From IMG/VR virus record IMGVR_UViG_3300037245_002311, positions 1-52,473 of that record: a stretch of 52,473 bases of DNA; one strand, given 5' to 3'. Origin of the DNA: a virus. The position numbers and the translations under genes are program-made. The notes below the pieces were generated by a model, which was given only the letters and a program-made list of their open reading frames with translations, ran no database searches and was not told where the DNA came from. Positions 20,725 to 28,774 of this stretch are shown here, piece after piece (within the stretch, counting starts at the first letter, position 1; the number at the start of each line of letters is the position of its first letter).

Positions 20725-21291
20725 GTGAGCCTGCGCGATCTCGACGTCGACGATGTTCTCTTTGAATTCCTCGAGCGGGTGCAGCGTATTGAGGCACCGG
20801 CCGGCGGCCGGCTGGTCGATGACTCTGGCCTGACCTACGCCGCAGCCTGCGAATGCGGGGGCACTGAGCGAGTCTTCGCCGCGATAAAACTGCGCGAGTG
20901 CGAGGGCGACGTGCTCGAGCGCTGGATCTGCGCCGAGTGCGACCAACTCTGGGTGTTCAATCGAGGCGAGATCGCCGTGCACGAGGTGCAGGTGCCGAAT
21001 GGCTGCGGGCCCGAGCACGCCCTGGCCGACATCGCAGAACTGAAGGCCGCGCTCGAGCTGCTCGATCTCTGGGAAACACGCCTTTATCTGCAGCTTTTTC
21101 TCTGGGAAGATATGCACGATCGCTTCGAGATCGCGAAGCTCGCGAATCGGCGCTGGCACTGCTCGAGGTGGTCTGAGTGGAAGGTGCGCCAGACGATCAG
21201 CGGCGCCCAGAAGAAGATTCACCGCCGCCTCGGGCTGCACGCGCGAGCCCGAAAAAATCCCGACTGGACACTCGAAGATCACCGGCGCTAA
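20725..21291 (+). CDS. Putative late-gene regulator (zinc ribbon + HTH)
   Basis: A 188-residue protein from GTG 20725. Its N-terminal half carries a probable zinc ribbon (ACECGGTE and CAEC). The C-terminal third (LYLQLFLWEDMHDRFEIAKLANRRW, then EWKVRQTISGAQKKIHRRLG) has the spacing of a sigma-region-4/ArpU-type HTH: an acidic helix, 'EIA', then 'VR..I..A.KKI...L'. It sits directly before a strong terminator and the terminase genes, the usual place for a late activator or antiterminator. The function is inferred from these two points; no family name is certain. Confidence 0.6.
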   Translation: MSLRDLDVDDVLFEFLERVQRIEAPAGGRLVDDSGLTYAAACECGGTERVFAAIKLRECEGDVLERWICAECDQLWVFNRGEIAVHEVQVPNGCGPEHALADIAELKAALELLDLWETRLYLQLFLWEDMHDRFEIAKLANRRWHCSRWSEWKVRQTISGAQKKIHRRLGLHARARKNPDWTLEDHRR

Positions 21292-21306
21292 TCGCTGAGA
21301 ATCCGC

Positions 21307-21321
21307 GGGCCTATAAGGCCC
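21307..21321. promoter_or_regulatory. Palindrome before the late terminator
   Basis: GGGCCT-ATA-AGGCCC is a perfect 6-bp inverted repeat with a 3-nt centre, 16 bp after the regulator gene. It could be an operator or a small hairpin. Confidence 0.35.
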
Positions 21322-21361
21322 CGACTTGCGTGACGCCTCATAAAGCGGCAGGATTTATAGC

Positions 21362-21400
21362 ACGGTCGTGAAGCTCGCAGAGAGCTGAGCGGCCGTTTTT
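21362..21400 (+). terminator. Intrinsic terminator ahead of the late genes
   Basis: ACGGTCG (21362-21368) pairs with CGGCCGT (21390-21396, one U-G pair), enclosing an inner AGCTC/GAGCT stem, and ends in TTTTT. It lies between the putative regulator and the terminase small subunit. Read-through of this site would switch on the late operon, so antitermination is a natural model. Confidence 0.65.
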
Positions 21401-21418
21401 GATCCGGGGGCGCTTTTA

Positions 21419-21958
21419 ATGGCAGCCCGAAAGAAGAAAACAACGAAGAAGGCACCGAAGAAGAAGGCGCCGGCGAAGCGGGCGAAGGCCCCTCGAGCGA
21501 AGAAGTCGAAGGCCTCGAGGAAGGGCACCGGCGGCGGGCGTCGGCGCTACGTCTTCGGAAAGCACGCCTGCGAGTGCCTGGCTTTGCTGGCCGGCGCAGG
21601 AAATACGATCGAAGACGCTGCGCGCATCGTCACGGTCTCGAAATCGACCCTCGAGCGCGCGATCGCGAAAGAAGGCAGCCCGGCGAGCGAGGCCTGGGCC
21701 GCTGGGAAGTCATATCTCAATAACCGGCTGCGCGTCGCCCAGGTCGAGCTGGCGATCGACGACAAAAACCCGACGATGCAGATCTGGCTCGGAAAGCAAC
21801 TGCTCGGCCAGCGCGACTATAAGCGCATCGAGGTCACCGGCGCCGGCGGCGGGCCTCTGAAAATCGGCGAGGGCGGCGAATACCTCGAGCTTCTCGGCCA
21901 GAAGATCGTCGAGCTTCAGCGCAGCAGACGAAAGGTCGATCTCGATCTGCCCGAATAA
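21419..21958 (+). CDS. Terminase small subunit
   Basis: A 179-residue DNA-packaging initiation subunit. The first 40 residues are a lysine/alanine/proline tail of the histone-H1 type (KKAPKKKAPAKRAKAP). An HTH follows (TIEDAARIVTVSKSTLERAI), then the family-typical helix and motif NPTMQIWLGKQLLGQRDY near residues 118-135. It should bind the pac/cos site and the large subunit. The basic tail is unusual for the family. Position immediately before the large terminase supports the call. Confidence 0.85.
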   Translation: MAARKKKTTKKAPKKKAPAKRAKAPRAKKSKASRKGTGGGRRRYVFGKHACECLALLAGAGNTIEDAARIVTVSKSTLERAIAKEGSPASEAWAAGKSYLNNRLRVAQVELAIDDKNPTMQIWLGKQLLGQRDYKRIEVTGAGGGPLKIGEGGEYLELLGQKIVELQRSRRKVDLDLPE

Positions 21959-21973
21959 GGGGGCAGGCCTCCG

Positions 21974-23422
21974 ATGCTATTCGACGACATCAGCGCGCAA
22001 CTCGACGAGCTTCGGCCTGAAGACGTCGGCGCTCTGATCGCGTCGCTGAAGACGACACCCGAGCACGCTCAGCGGGCGATTCTCGCGCCGTTTTACGACT
22101 GGCAGAACTGGGCCAGGCCGGCGCAACTCGAGCCGAAGGGCAACTGGCGCACCTGGGTGCTGAACGCTGGGCGGGGCTACGGCAAGACCCGCACGGGCGC
22201 CTCGACCGTTCAGAAAAACGTCGTCGAGGGGAAGGCCCGCAGAGTCGCACTCGTGAGCCAGACCGCGAGCGACGTGCGCGACGTCATGGTCGAAGGGCCG
22301 TCGGGCATTCTGGCCGTCGCGGCGCCCTGGGAGCGGCCAGCCTATTACCCGTCGAAGCGTAAGCTCGTCTGGCACTGCCTGAAAGACCGGCTCGGATATG
22401 AGCCCGTAGCCTTTACCTACACCGCCGAAAAGCCCGACAAGCTGCGAGGCCCCGAGCACGACTTCGCCTGGGCCGATGAGCTGGGCAGCTGGCGGTATCA
22501 TGCCGCATGGTCGAATCTGCAATTCGGCCTACGCCAGGGCGATCACCCGCGCTGCGTCGTCACGACGACGCCGAAGCCGTCGATTCTGATCAAAAAACTC
22601 TATTCGCGAGCCTCGACGGTGATCACCGGCGGCTCGACCTATGAGAATGCCGCTAACCTGGCCGACTCAGCGCTCGAAGAATTCATTCTCGAATATCACG
22701 GCACGACGCTCGGCCGCCAAGAGCTGATGGCCGAGCTGCTCGAAGAAGCTGAGGGCGCGCTCTGGCTGCGGCAGTGGATCGACGATAACCGGATCATCGA
22801 GCGCGACGAAGAAGGGCACCTGGTGCTGCCCGATCTCGACGCCCTGGTCGTCGCGATCGATCCGGCAGTTACTGCGAAGAAGACCAGCGACGAGACCGGC
22901 ATTATCGTCGTAGGCCGCGAGAGCCGCGTCATCGTCAGCCCGGTGAGTGGCGCCGAGAAGGTGCGCGAGCATTTCTATATCGTCGACGACGGCTCAGGCC
23001 GGCACCGCCCCGATCAGTGGGCAGAGGCCGCGATCGAGCTGAGGCAGCACTATGAAGCCGACTACATTCTCGGCGAAGTAAACAACGGCGGCGACCTGGT
23101 CGAATTCACCATTCACGCGGTCGACGAGACCGAACTCTTCGAGAGCGTCACCGCCTCGAGGGGGAAGCAGACGAGGGCGCACCCAGTCGCGGCGGCGGCC
23201 AGGCAGGGCAGGATTCACCATGTCGGCGAACTCGACGAACTCGAAGACCAGCTCTGCAACTGGATACCAGGCGGCACGCCCGAATATCCGAATGACCGTC
23301 TCGACGCTATGGTCTGGGGCGTCTCGAAGCTGATGAAGAAGGCGACCCAGAGGCCCAGGCGTAAGAATTTGGATCTGAGCCAGAGCCTCGGCAAGTCTTC
23401 GCACTTCAGGGGCTCGCACTAA
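21974..23422 (+). CDS. terL: Terminase large subunit
   Basis: A 482-residue packaging motor. The ATPase domain has Walker A AGRGYGKTRT (65-74) and Walker B FAWADE (164-169, Glu169 catalytic). The nuclease domain begins with VVAIDPAVT (292-300, Asp296 a metal ligand) and continues to ELEDQLCNW and NDRLDAMVWG near the C-terminus, typical of the RNase H-like fold. Start ATG after AAGGGGGCAGGCC. It translocates DNA into proheads and cuts it. Confidence 0.95.
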   Translation: MLFDDISAQLDELRPEDVGALIASLKTTPEHAQRAILAPFYDWQNWARPAQLEPKGNWRTWVLNAGRGYGKTRTGASTVQKNVVEGKARRVALVSQTASDVRDVMVEGPSGILAVAAPWERPAYYPSKRKLVWHCLKDRLGYEPVAFTYTAEKPDKLRGPEHDFAWADELGSWRYHAAWSNLQFGLRQGDHPRCVVTTTPKPSILIKKLYSRASTVITGGSTYENAANLADSALEEFILEYHGTTLGRQELMAELLEEAEGALWLRQWIDDNRIIERDEEGHLVLPDLDALVVAIDPAVTAKKTSDETGIIVVGRESRVIVSPVSGAEKVREHFYIVDDGSGRHRPDQWAEAAIELRQHYEADYILGEVNNGGDLVEFTIHAVDETELFESVTASRGKQTRAHPVAAAARQGRIHHVGELDELEDQLCNWIPGGTPEYPNDRLDAMVWGVSKLMKKATQRPRRKNLDLSQSLGKSSHFRGSH

Positions 23423-23433
23423 AGGGGGCGCAG

Positions 23434-25044
23434 GTGCCGAAACGAAAGAAGGCGCGAACCTGGTCGACCCTGCTTCTCGGCGTCGAGCCTCGGCCGCGAA
23501 CTCACTCAGAGCGCGTCGCCCTGCAGGTCGCGAAGACCAAGACGAATCTGCGGCCGTCATTTCTCGGCCGAGTCGGTGTGCGACTCACGAAGGCCGCCTC
23601 GATCGACCCACAAGGCACGCCGCCTTCGCGCGTCGAGATCGGCAGCACCGGCCTGAAAGAGCACGGCGGCATTCTCGCCGAGGAATTCCTGCCCGCGCTG
23701 CAGGGCAAGCAGGCGATAGAAGTCTATCGCGAGATGAAAGAAAACGATGCGACCGTCGGGTCGATGCTCTTCGCGGTCGAGATGCTGATGCGTCAAGTCG
23801 ACTGGCGGGTCGAGGTGAACGGCGAAGAAAAAACAGACGTCGAGAAGGCCGCCTTTCTCAGCGAGTGCATGGAAGATATGAGCACGACCTGGGCGGATAC
23901 GATGGCCGAGATTCTCACCTTCCTGCCTTTCGGTCACTCGGTGCACGAGCCCGTTTTTAAGACCAGAGGCGGCGCTTCGCGAGACCCTCGGCGAGATTCT
24001 CAATTTGACGATGGCCGAATCGGCTGGCAGAAGATTCCAGGCCGCGCGCAGGAAACGCTCGAGCGCTGGCTCTTCGATGAGCAGACCGGCGAACTCGACG
24101 GCGTCGTGCAGGTCGCGCTGCCGAAAATGCAAGAGGTCACGATCCCAGCGTCGAGGTTTCTGCTCTTTCGCACGACGACCGCGAAGGGCAACCCCGAGGG
24201 CCGCTCGGTGCTGCGCTCGATCTATCGTAGCTGGTGGTTCAAGCGCAGAATCGAAGAGATCGAGGGCATCGGCATCGAGCGCGACCTGGCCGGTCTTCCG
24301 GTCGCATACCTGCCGGCCGAGATGCTGGCGAATGATGCCAGCGACACCGACAAGGCGCTGCTCGCAGAGATCACGACCATCGTGCGCAATATCCGGCGCG
24401 ACGAACTCGAGGGCGTCGTCTTCCCGATCGACACCGATGAGAATGGAAACCCGCGCTATAAGCTCGAGCTGCTCACGACTGGCGGCCGGCGGCAATTCGA
24501 CACGACGGGCGTGATCGACCGCTACGACAAGCGAATGACGATGTCGATGATGAGCGACTTCCTGATGCTGGGGCAGAGCAGCGTCGGCAGCTTCGCGCTC
24601 TCGAGCGACAAGACGCACCTTTTCGCCGTCGCGATCGGCGCCTATCTCGACGTCATCGAGCAGGTTTTTAATCGGCAGGCCGTGCCGCAGCTCTTCAGGC
24701 TTAACACTTTCCCTGATCTCGACCGCCTGCCGAAGCTGGTGCACGGCGATGTCGAGTCGGCCGACCTGACTGCGCTGGCTGAATTCATCTCGAAGCTCTC
24801 GGCCGCTGGCGCTCTCACTCTGGGCGAAGACGAAGAGACCGAGAATCACCTTCGAAAGCTGGGGGGCTTGCCGCCTCGGCCTGAGGGGCTCGAGCCTGAA
24901 GACGAGCCCGAGCCGCCTGTGCCGCCTGCACCGCCCGACGTGCCCGAGCCCGAATCAGACGACACCAAGGGCGACGACGTGCCTGAGCCCGAATCAGACG
25001 ACGCCGAGGGCGACGACGTGCCTGAGGCAGCGGCCGAAACGTGA
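23434..25044 (+). CDS. Portal protein (DUF935/Mu gp29-like)
   Basis: A 536-residue portal protein, GTG start after GGGGGCGCAG. The order of segments (AIEVYREMKENDATVGSMLFAVEMLMRQVDW; LPFGHSVHEPVFK; KGNPEGRSVLRSIYRSWWFKRR; AGLPVAYLPAEML) is typical of Mu gp29-like DUF935 portals. The C-terminus is a proline/acidic tail with two copies of PEPESDD and GDDVPE. It forms the dodecameric ring through which DNA passes. Its stop overlaps the next start. Confidence 0.92.
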   Translation: MPKRKKARTWSTLLLGVEPRPRTHSERVALQVAKTKTNLRPSFLGRVGVRLTKAASIDPQGTPPSRVEIGSTGLKEHGGILAEEFLPALQGKQAIEVYREMKENDATVGSMLFAVEMLMRQVDWRVEVNGEEKTDVEKAAFLSECMEDMSTTWADTMAEILTFLPFGHSVHEPVFKTRGGASRDPRRDSQFDDGRIGWQKIPGRAQETLERWLFDEQTGELDGVVQVALPKMQEVTIPASRFLLFRTTTAKGNPEGRSVLRSIYRSWWFKRRIEEIEGIGIERDLAGLPVAYLPAEMLANDASDTDKALLAEITTIVRNIRRDELEGVVFPIDTDENGNPRYKLELLTTGGRRQFDTTGVIDRYDKRMTMSMMSDFLMLGQSSVGSFALSSDKTHLFAVAIGAYLDVIEQVFNRQAVPQLFRLNTFPDLDRLPKLVHGDVESADLTALAEFISKLSAAGALTLGEDEETENHLRKLGGLPPRPEGLEPEDEPEPPVPPAPPDVPEPESDDTKGDDVPEPESDDAEGDDVPEAAAET

Positions 25045-26051
25045 TCGCAGTCGTGCCCCAGGCCCGAAATCGGCGCTTCAGGCTGATCAAAAGCCGGCGT
25101 CGCGTGATCGGGGGGCACTCTTTTCGCGTCTGCGTGCAAAAGGGCAGCTTCACCGAGCGAGCTGCGAATCGGCGGGCTCGAGAGCGAGTCGCCGGCGCAC
25201 TGGCTGGCGACCTGGTCGAAGCCGTCAGCACGATGCAGCAGGGCATCGACTTCGCTGGCATCGCCGACAGCATCGCAGCGGGGGGCGATGTCGCGGCCGT
25301 CAATGAGGCGATCGGCCTGGGCCGCCTGCAGGGCACCATGAGCGCGCGAGTGCTCGATCGAATGCACGAGGCGATCGCAGAAGGCGCGAATATCGGCCTG
25401 CGCTTCTCGCCGCCGGCGCTCGAGGGCGTCTCGCCGCTGCTGGTGAATGAAGCCGCGGCCGGCTGGGTCGAGCAGCACGCGCTCGCAGCGATTCAGGGCC
25501 TGAATGAGCGCACCCAGGCCGGCATTCGGCGAGCGCTCGCTGATCAGCTGAGCGACCAGATCAGCCCGACACGGGCCGCAGCTCGGATCGGCGACATGGT
25601 CGGGCTGACCGAGCAGCAGTCGGTCACGCTGAACCGATTCAGGCAGCAGCTCGAGCGGCAGCTGATCCCAGTCGCCGAGGCCGAGACCGTGCTGGTGCGC
25701 GAGACGATCGAGGCGAGGGTGAAGGCGCGATCGCAGCAGCTGCTTCGGCAGCGAGGCGCGACGATCGCCGAGACCGAGATTCAGACCGCGATTCAGCAGG
25801 GCGAGCGCACCTTCTGGCAGGTCGCAGCAGACGAGGGCGCCGTCGATCTCGAGCAGGTCGTCAAAACCTGGTTCACAGTCGACGACGGCGACGTCTGCGA
25901 AATCTGCATGCCGATGCACGGCCTCGAGGCGAAAGAAACCGAGCCTTTCGAGAGCCCTGAGGGCTGGATAGGCGACGCACCGCCCGCACACCCGCGCTGC
26001 CGCTGCTACCTCGAGTATGCAATTCTCGACGTATCAGCCGAGGCCGCCTGA
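25041..26051 (+). CDS. Mu gpF-like minor head protein
   Basis: A 336-residue head morphogenesis protein. The diagnostic C-terminal block is DGDVCEICMPMHG ... PPAHPRCRCYLEY, the conserved Cys/His pattern of phage Mu F family proteins. The N-terminal two thirds is helical. It is associated with the portal and early head assembly. GTG start overlapping the portal stop. Confidence 0.88.
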   Translation: MIAVVPQARNRRFRLIKSRRRVIGGHSFRVCVQKGSFTERAANRRARERVAGALAGDLVEAVSTMQQGIDFAGIADSIAAGGDVAAVNEAIGLGRLQGTMSARVLDRMHEAIAEGANIGLRFSPPALEGVSPLLVNEAAAGWVEQHALAAIQGLNERTQAGIRRALADQLSDQISPTRAAARIGDMVGLTEQQSVTLNRFRQQLERQLIPVAEAETVLVRETIEARVKARSQQLLRQRGATIAETEIQTAIQQGERTFWQVAADEGAVDLEQVVKTWFTVDDGDVCEICMPMHGLEAKETEPFESPEGWIGDAPPAHPRCRCYLEYAILDVSAEAA

Positions 26052-26110
26052 CCTTTTCGGCGGGCCTGCTCATAAAACGCTAGTTTTTCTGCGACACCTG
26101 GGGGGGTGCT

Positions 26111-26569
26111 ATGCCGACATGGGGCGACAGAATCAATCGCACGCTGGGCCTGCTGACTGCTTCGAATCGCACGCTAAGCCGCGTCTCGGCTGTGGGCACC
26201 GGTGTCGTCTCGGCTGAGATCACAGTGCCCGAAGGCGAGCGATGGCGGGTAATCGGGGTCGTGATCAGGATCGTGACAAGCGCAGTCGTCGGCAATCGAA
26301 ATCTGCGATTCGAAATCGAAATCGGCGGCGTACTCGGCGGCGCGATTCAGTCGGCGGTCAATATCGCGGCAAGCAAAACGGTCGTCGCGACATTCTCGCC
26401 CGGCAACGCTGTGAGCCCTGGCCTGGTGGGTGATACGTTTCTCGAGCCGTTCGCCGAATGCGTCTCGATGCCGGGGGATATTCTGCGCGGACTGGCATCA
26501 GCGAACGGCAAGGCTGGCGACGTGATCACGATCGTCGCCCACGCAGAAAGAGAGGTCATAGCGACCTGA
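26111..26569 (+). CDS. Hypothetical virion or head-associated protein
   Basis: A 152-residue mostly beta protein (VVSAEITVPEGERWRVIGVVIRIV; NLRFEIEIGGVLGG; GDVITIVAHAEREVI) with ribosome site GGGGGGGTGCT. Its position between head morphogenesis and prohead protease genes suggests a head component such as a fibre or cement protein. The short upstream gap contains ACGCTAGTTTTTCTG, with no convincing promoter. No family recognised. Confidence 0.65.
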   Translation: MPTWGDRINRTLGLLTASNRTLSRVSAVGTGVVSAEITVPEGERWRVIGVVIRIVTSAVVGNRNLRFEIEIGGVLGGAIQSAVNIAASKTVVATFSPGNAVSPGLVGDTFLEPFAECVSMPGDILRGLASANGKAGDVITIVAHAEREVIAT

Positions 26570-27168
26570 TGCCTTACCCCAGGAATTCAGCCCTGCCGGC
26601 CAGAATTCGCGCCGAGATGCCGGGCGCCTGCTGCACAGTCTTCAGGCACGCCTGCAACTCGAGCCTGGGAAACGGCGCCAGCCGAGGGCGGGCTTTCGTG
26701 GCTGGATATGCGGCCATTCGGCGGGCCGGCTGGAAGAAGGGCAGCGGCGACGAGCACTTTCACAAGCGGCTGAGGCTGGCGAAGGCGAAGCTCGAGCTAC
26801 ACAAGCTCGACGAAGATCAGCGCATTTTTTACGCCTGGGCGACGATCGTCGAGAAGGGCGGGCAGCTCGTCTCAGATCACGAGGGCGACGGCTGGACGCC
26901 GGCCGAAATGGAAAAGACCGCCTGGCGCTTCGTCTCGAGCGGCGGCCAGCACGGCGTCATGCACGACGGCCTGGCGGGCTCTGACCTGGTCGCCTCGATG
27001 CCCTTCACTCACGACCTGCAGAAGGCGCTCGGCATCGATCTCGAGAAGGTCGGCTGGCTGGTCGGCTTTCACGTAAACGACGAGGCCCTCTGGGGCCGCA
27101 TTCGCGACGGCGATCTGCCGATGCTCTCGATCGGCGGCAACGGCCTGCGCGCACCGGTGACTGCATGA
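26569..27168 (+). CDS. ChaB/XkdF-type head maturation protein
   Basis: A 199-residue protein. The N-terminal 55 residues are ChaB-like (LPARIRAEMPGACCTVFRHA ... AFVAGYAAIRRAGWKKGSG). The rest matches XkdF-type putative prohead proteases: RIFYAWATIVEKGGQLVSDHEGD, KTAWRFVSSGG, then a conserved WLVGFHVNDEALWGRI and LPMLSIGGNG. XkdF-like proteins occupy the position of the prohead protease. ATG overlaps the upstream stop. Confidence 0.78.
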   Translation: MPYPRNSALPARIRAEMPGACCTVFRHACNSSLGNGASRGRAFVAGYAAIRRAGWKKGSGDEHFHKRLRLAKAKLELHKLDEDQRIFYAWATIVEKGGQLVSDHEGDGWTPAEMEKTAWRFVSSGGQHGVMHDGLAGSDLVASMPFTHDLQKALGIDLEKVGWLVGFHVNDEALWGRIRDGDLPMLSIGGNGLRAPVTA

Positions 27169-28682
27169 GGGTGAAAATTCGGAAAGACCCGAACGCGCCG
27201 GCCGTCGTGGCGCCGCTGAAGAATATGCTGGTCGACGTCGATGTCGACGAGCTTTCGAGTGTCGATCGCGGCACGAATCAGCTCGCTGACGTGATCCTGG
27301 CGAAGCAGCTCGGCCTCACGAAGGCGATGAGCGTGAGCCTCGAGCGGCGAGCCAGCGAAGGCCCTGCTCACGATCACGGGCCGGCAGAATTTCCCGACGG
27401 CCAGATCGCCGCGGGCTCTTATCGCTTTGGCGCTGGTGGCGAGATCGAGCACGAGCACACCGTCACGCTGACCCAGGCTCTCGAGCCAGGGGGCCAGGTC
27501 ACGCTCGAGTCGAGTGTCGGCGGGGATATTCCTCACCGGCACGACGTGACAATTCAAGCGGGGGAAGTCGTGAGAAAACGCTATGAGCGGCACCTGGGAG
27601 CGATCGCGAAGATCTTCGAGTCTGCAGCTGAAGCCGGCATTTCGATCGAAGAGATCGAGGCAGCACTGAAGAAGGCCGACGAAGAGCCGCGCACCTTCGA
27701 AGAGATGCGCACCGACGGCCGCATTCACGAGATCGACGGCGCGATCGACGACCGGTCTCGGGCTTTCATGTCGACGACCTGGGAAATCATCCTAAGCGAC
27801 GAAGACGACAAAGCGGCTCTGATTCTGCAAGCGGTCGAGGATTTCGCCGCAGTCATGCAGGAAGACGTGCCGCGACTTTTCAGCGGCGAGCTGGCGAAGC
27901 AGCTCGGTGAAGCGCTGATCGAATTCACGCCGGCAGGCGAGGGCCAGCCGACACTCAGCGACGTGCACGACTGCGTCGCAAAGCTGCTCCCAGGTGGGGG
28001 CAAGGGGGGTCATAGCACCATGTTTGAAAAACTGAACGCCGATGAGAAGGCAGCCCTCGACGAGCTGCAGAAGGGCAGCGACGCGAACGCCGAGAACGTC
28101 TCGAAGATCGCGACGCTCGAGGCCCAGGTCGAAGCGCTCGAGAAGGGCGAGCCCGGCGACGACGAGCAGCACGAGCTGCTGAAGGGCCTCAGCGACGAGC
28201 AGCGCACGCTGGTCGGGCCGGTCGTCGACTTCTTCGAGAAGAAGATCGAGGCGCAGACCGACGAAGCGAAGGTCGATCGCGAGAAATTCGAGAAGCGCGA
28301 GAGCGCAGCGCGCACCGAGAAGATCGCGATCTTCGTGAAGAGCCTCGACTCGATCGGAACGCCCGACGAAGAGCTGATCGAAGCGCTCGAGAAGGCGCAC
28401 GACGCAGGCTCTGGCGAGATCCTCGAGAAGACCCTCGCCGCCGCGAATGAAGCGGCGAGCGATGGCGGCCTCGAGCCGATCGGCAGCGAAGCCGGCACGA
28501 CCGTGATCACCAAGGGCGGCAAGGGCTCGCCCGCTGCGGCCTATGCCGTCGTCGAGAAGCGGGCGCACGAGCTGCGGAAGGGGCGAGAGGGCGAGATCAC
28601 CTTCGAGGGCGCCTACCTCGAGGCCGAGATCGAGCTGCCCGACGAGGCGGCGATCGCTGCCGAGGTCGCCACTCTTCAGTGA
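27165..28682 (+). CDS. Head protein with C-terminal scaffold-like domain
   Basis: A 505-residue protein coupled to the XkdF-type gene (ATGA overlap). The N-terminal section continues the head-maturation theme with VDVDELSSVDRGTNQ and a His-rich beta section (AHDHGPAEFPDGQ; EHEHTVTLT; PHRHDVTI) that could bind metal. The C-terminal 220 residues are acidic, helical and coiled (ADEKAALDELQKGSDANAE; EAQVEALEKGEPGDDE), typical of scaffolding protein. An internal ribosome site precedes Met286, so the C-terminal part can be made alone, as in lambda C/Nu3. Confidence 0.75.
   Translation: MRVKIRKDPNAPAVVAPLKNMLVDVDVDELSSVDRGTNQLADVILAKQLGLTKAMSVSLERRASEGPAHDHGPAEFPDGQIAAGSYRFGAGGEIEHEHTVTLTQALEPGGQVTLESSVGGDIPHRHDVTIQAGEVVRKRYERHLGAIAKIFESAAEAGISIEEIEAALKKADEEPRTFEEMRTDGRIHEIDGAIDDRSRAFMSTTWEIILSDEDDKAALILQAVEDFAAVMQEDVPRLFSGELAKQLGEALIEFTPAGEGQPTLSDVHDCVAKLLPGGGKGGHSTMFEKLNADEKAALDELQKGSDANAENVSKIATLEAQVEALEKGEPGDDEQHELLKGLSDEQRTLVGPVVDFFEKKIEAQTDEAKVDREKFEKRESAARTEKIAIFVKSLDSIGTPDEELIEALEKAHDAGSGEILEKTLAAANEAASDGGLEPIGSEAGTTVITKGGKGSPAAAYAVVEKRAHELRKGREGEITFEGAYLEAEIELPDEAAIAAEVATLQ
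28020..28682 (+). CDS. Internal start: free scaffold protein
   Basis: In-frame ATG 28020 begins MFEKLNADEKAAL and is preceded by AAGGGGGG (28002-28009), a ribosome site as strong as those used at real gene starts here; the spacing of 10 nt is slightly long. The product of 220 residues would be an acidic coiled-coil scaffold nested in the longer gene. Protein-level proof is lacking. Confidence 0.6.
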   Translation: MFEKLNADEKAALDELQKGSDANAENVSKIATLEAQVEALEKGEPGDDEQHELLKGLSDEQRTLVGPVVDFFEKKIEAQTDEAKVDREKFEKRESAARTEKIAIFVKSLDSIGTPDEELIEALEKAHDAGSGEILEKTLAAANEAASDGGLEPIGSEAGTTVITKGGKGSPAAAYAVVEKRAHELRKGREGEITFEGAYLEAEIELPDEAAIAAEVATLQ

Positions 28683-28723
28683 CCGAGGCGAACGTCACCA
28701 GGTGCAGCTCTTAACGCAACGAC

Positions 28724-28748
28724 GCAGGGCCTCGAGCTGAGGCCCTGC
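28724..28748 (+). terminator. 10-bp stem-loop before the decoration gene
   Basis: GCAGGGCCTC (28724-28733), loop GAGCT, GAGGCCCTGC (28739-28748). No T-run follows, so it is more likely an RNA-processing or stabilising hairpin at the 5' side of the abundant decoration/capsid message, or a weak terminator. Confidence 0.5.
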
Positions 28749-28774
28749 ACTTGAAAAAAGGGAGTCAATCGAAA

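Noticed and set aside
20077-21282. Minus-strand frame of 401 codons.
   Set aside because: Crosses the parS and palindromic control region and mirrors three rightward features; no domain seen.
21326-21359. Sigma-70 promoter before the terminase genes (TTGCGT...TTTATA).
   Set aside because: The spacer would be 22 bp; other -10 choices are poor.
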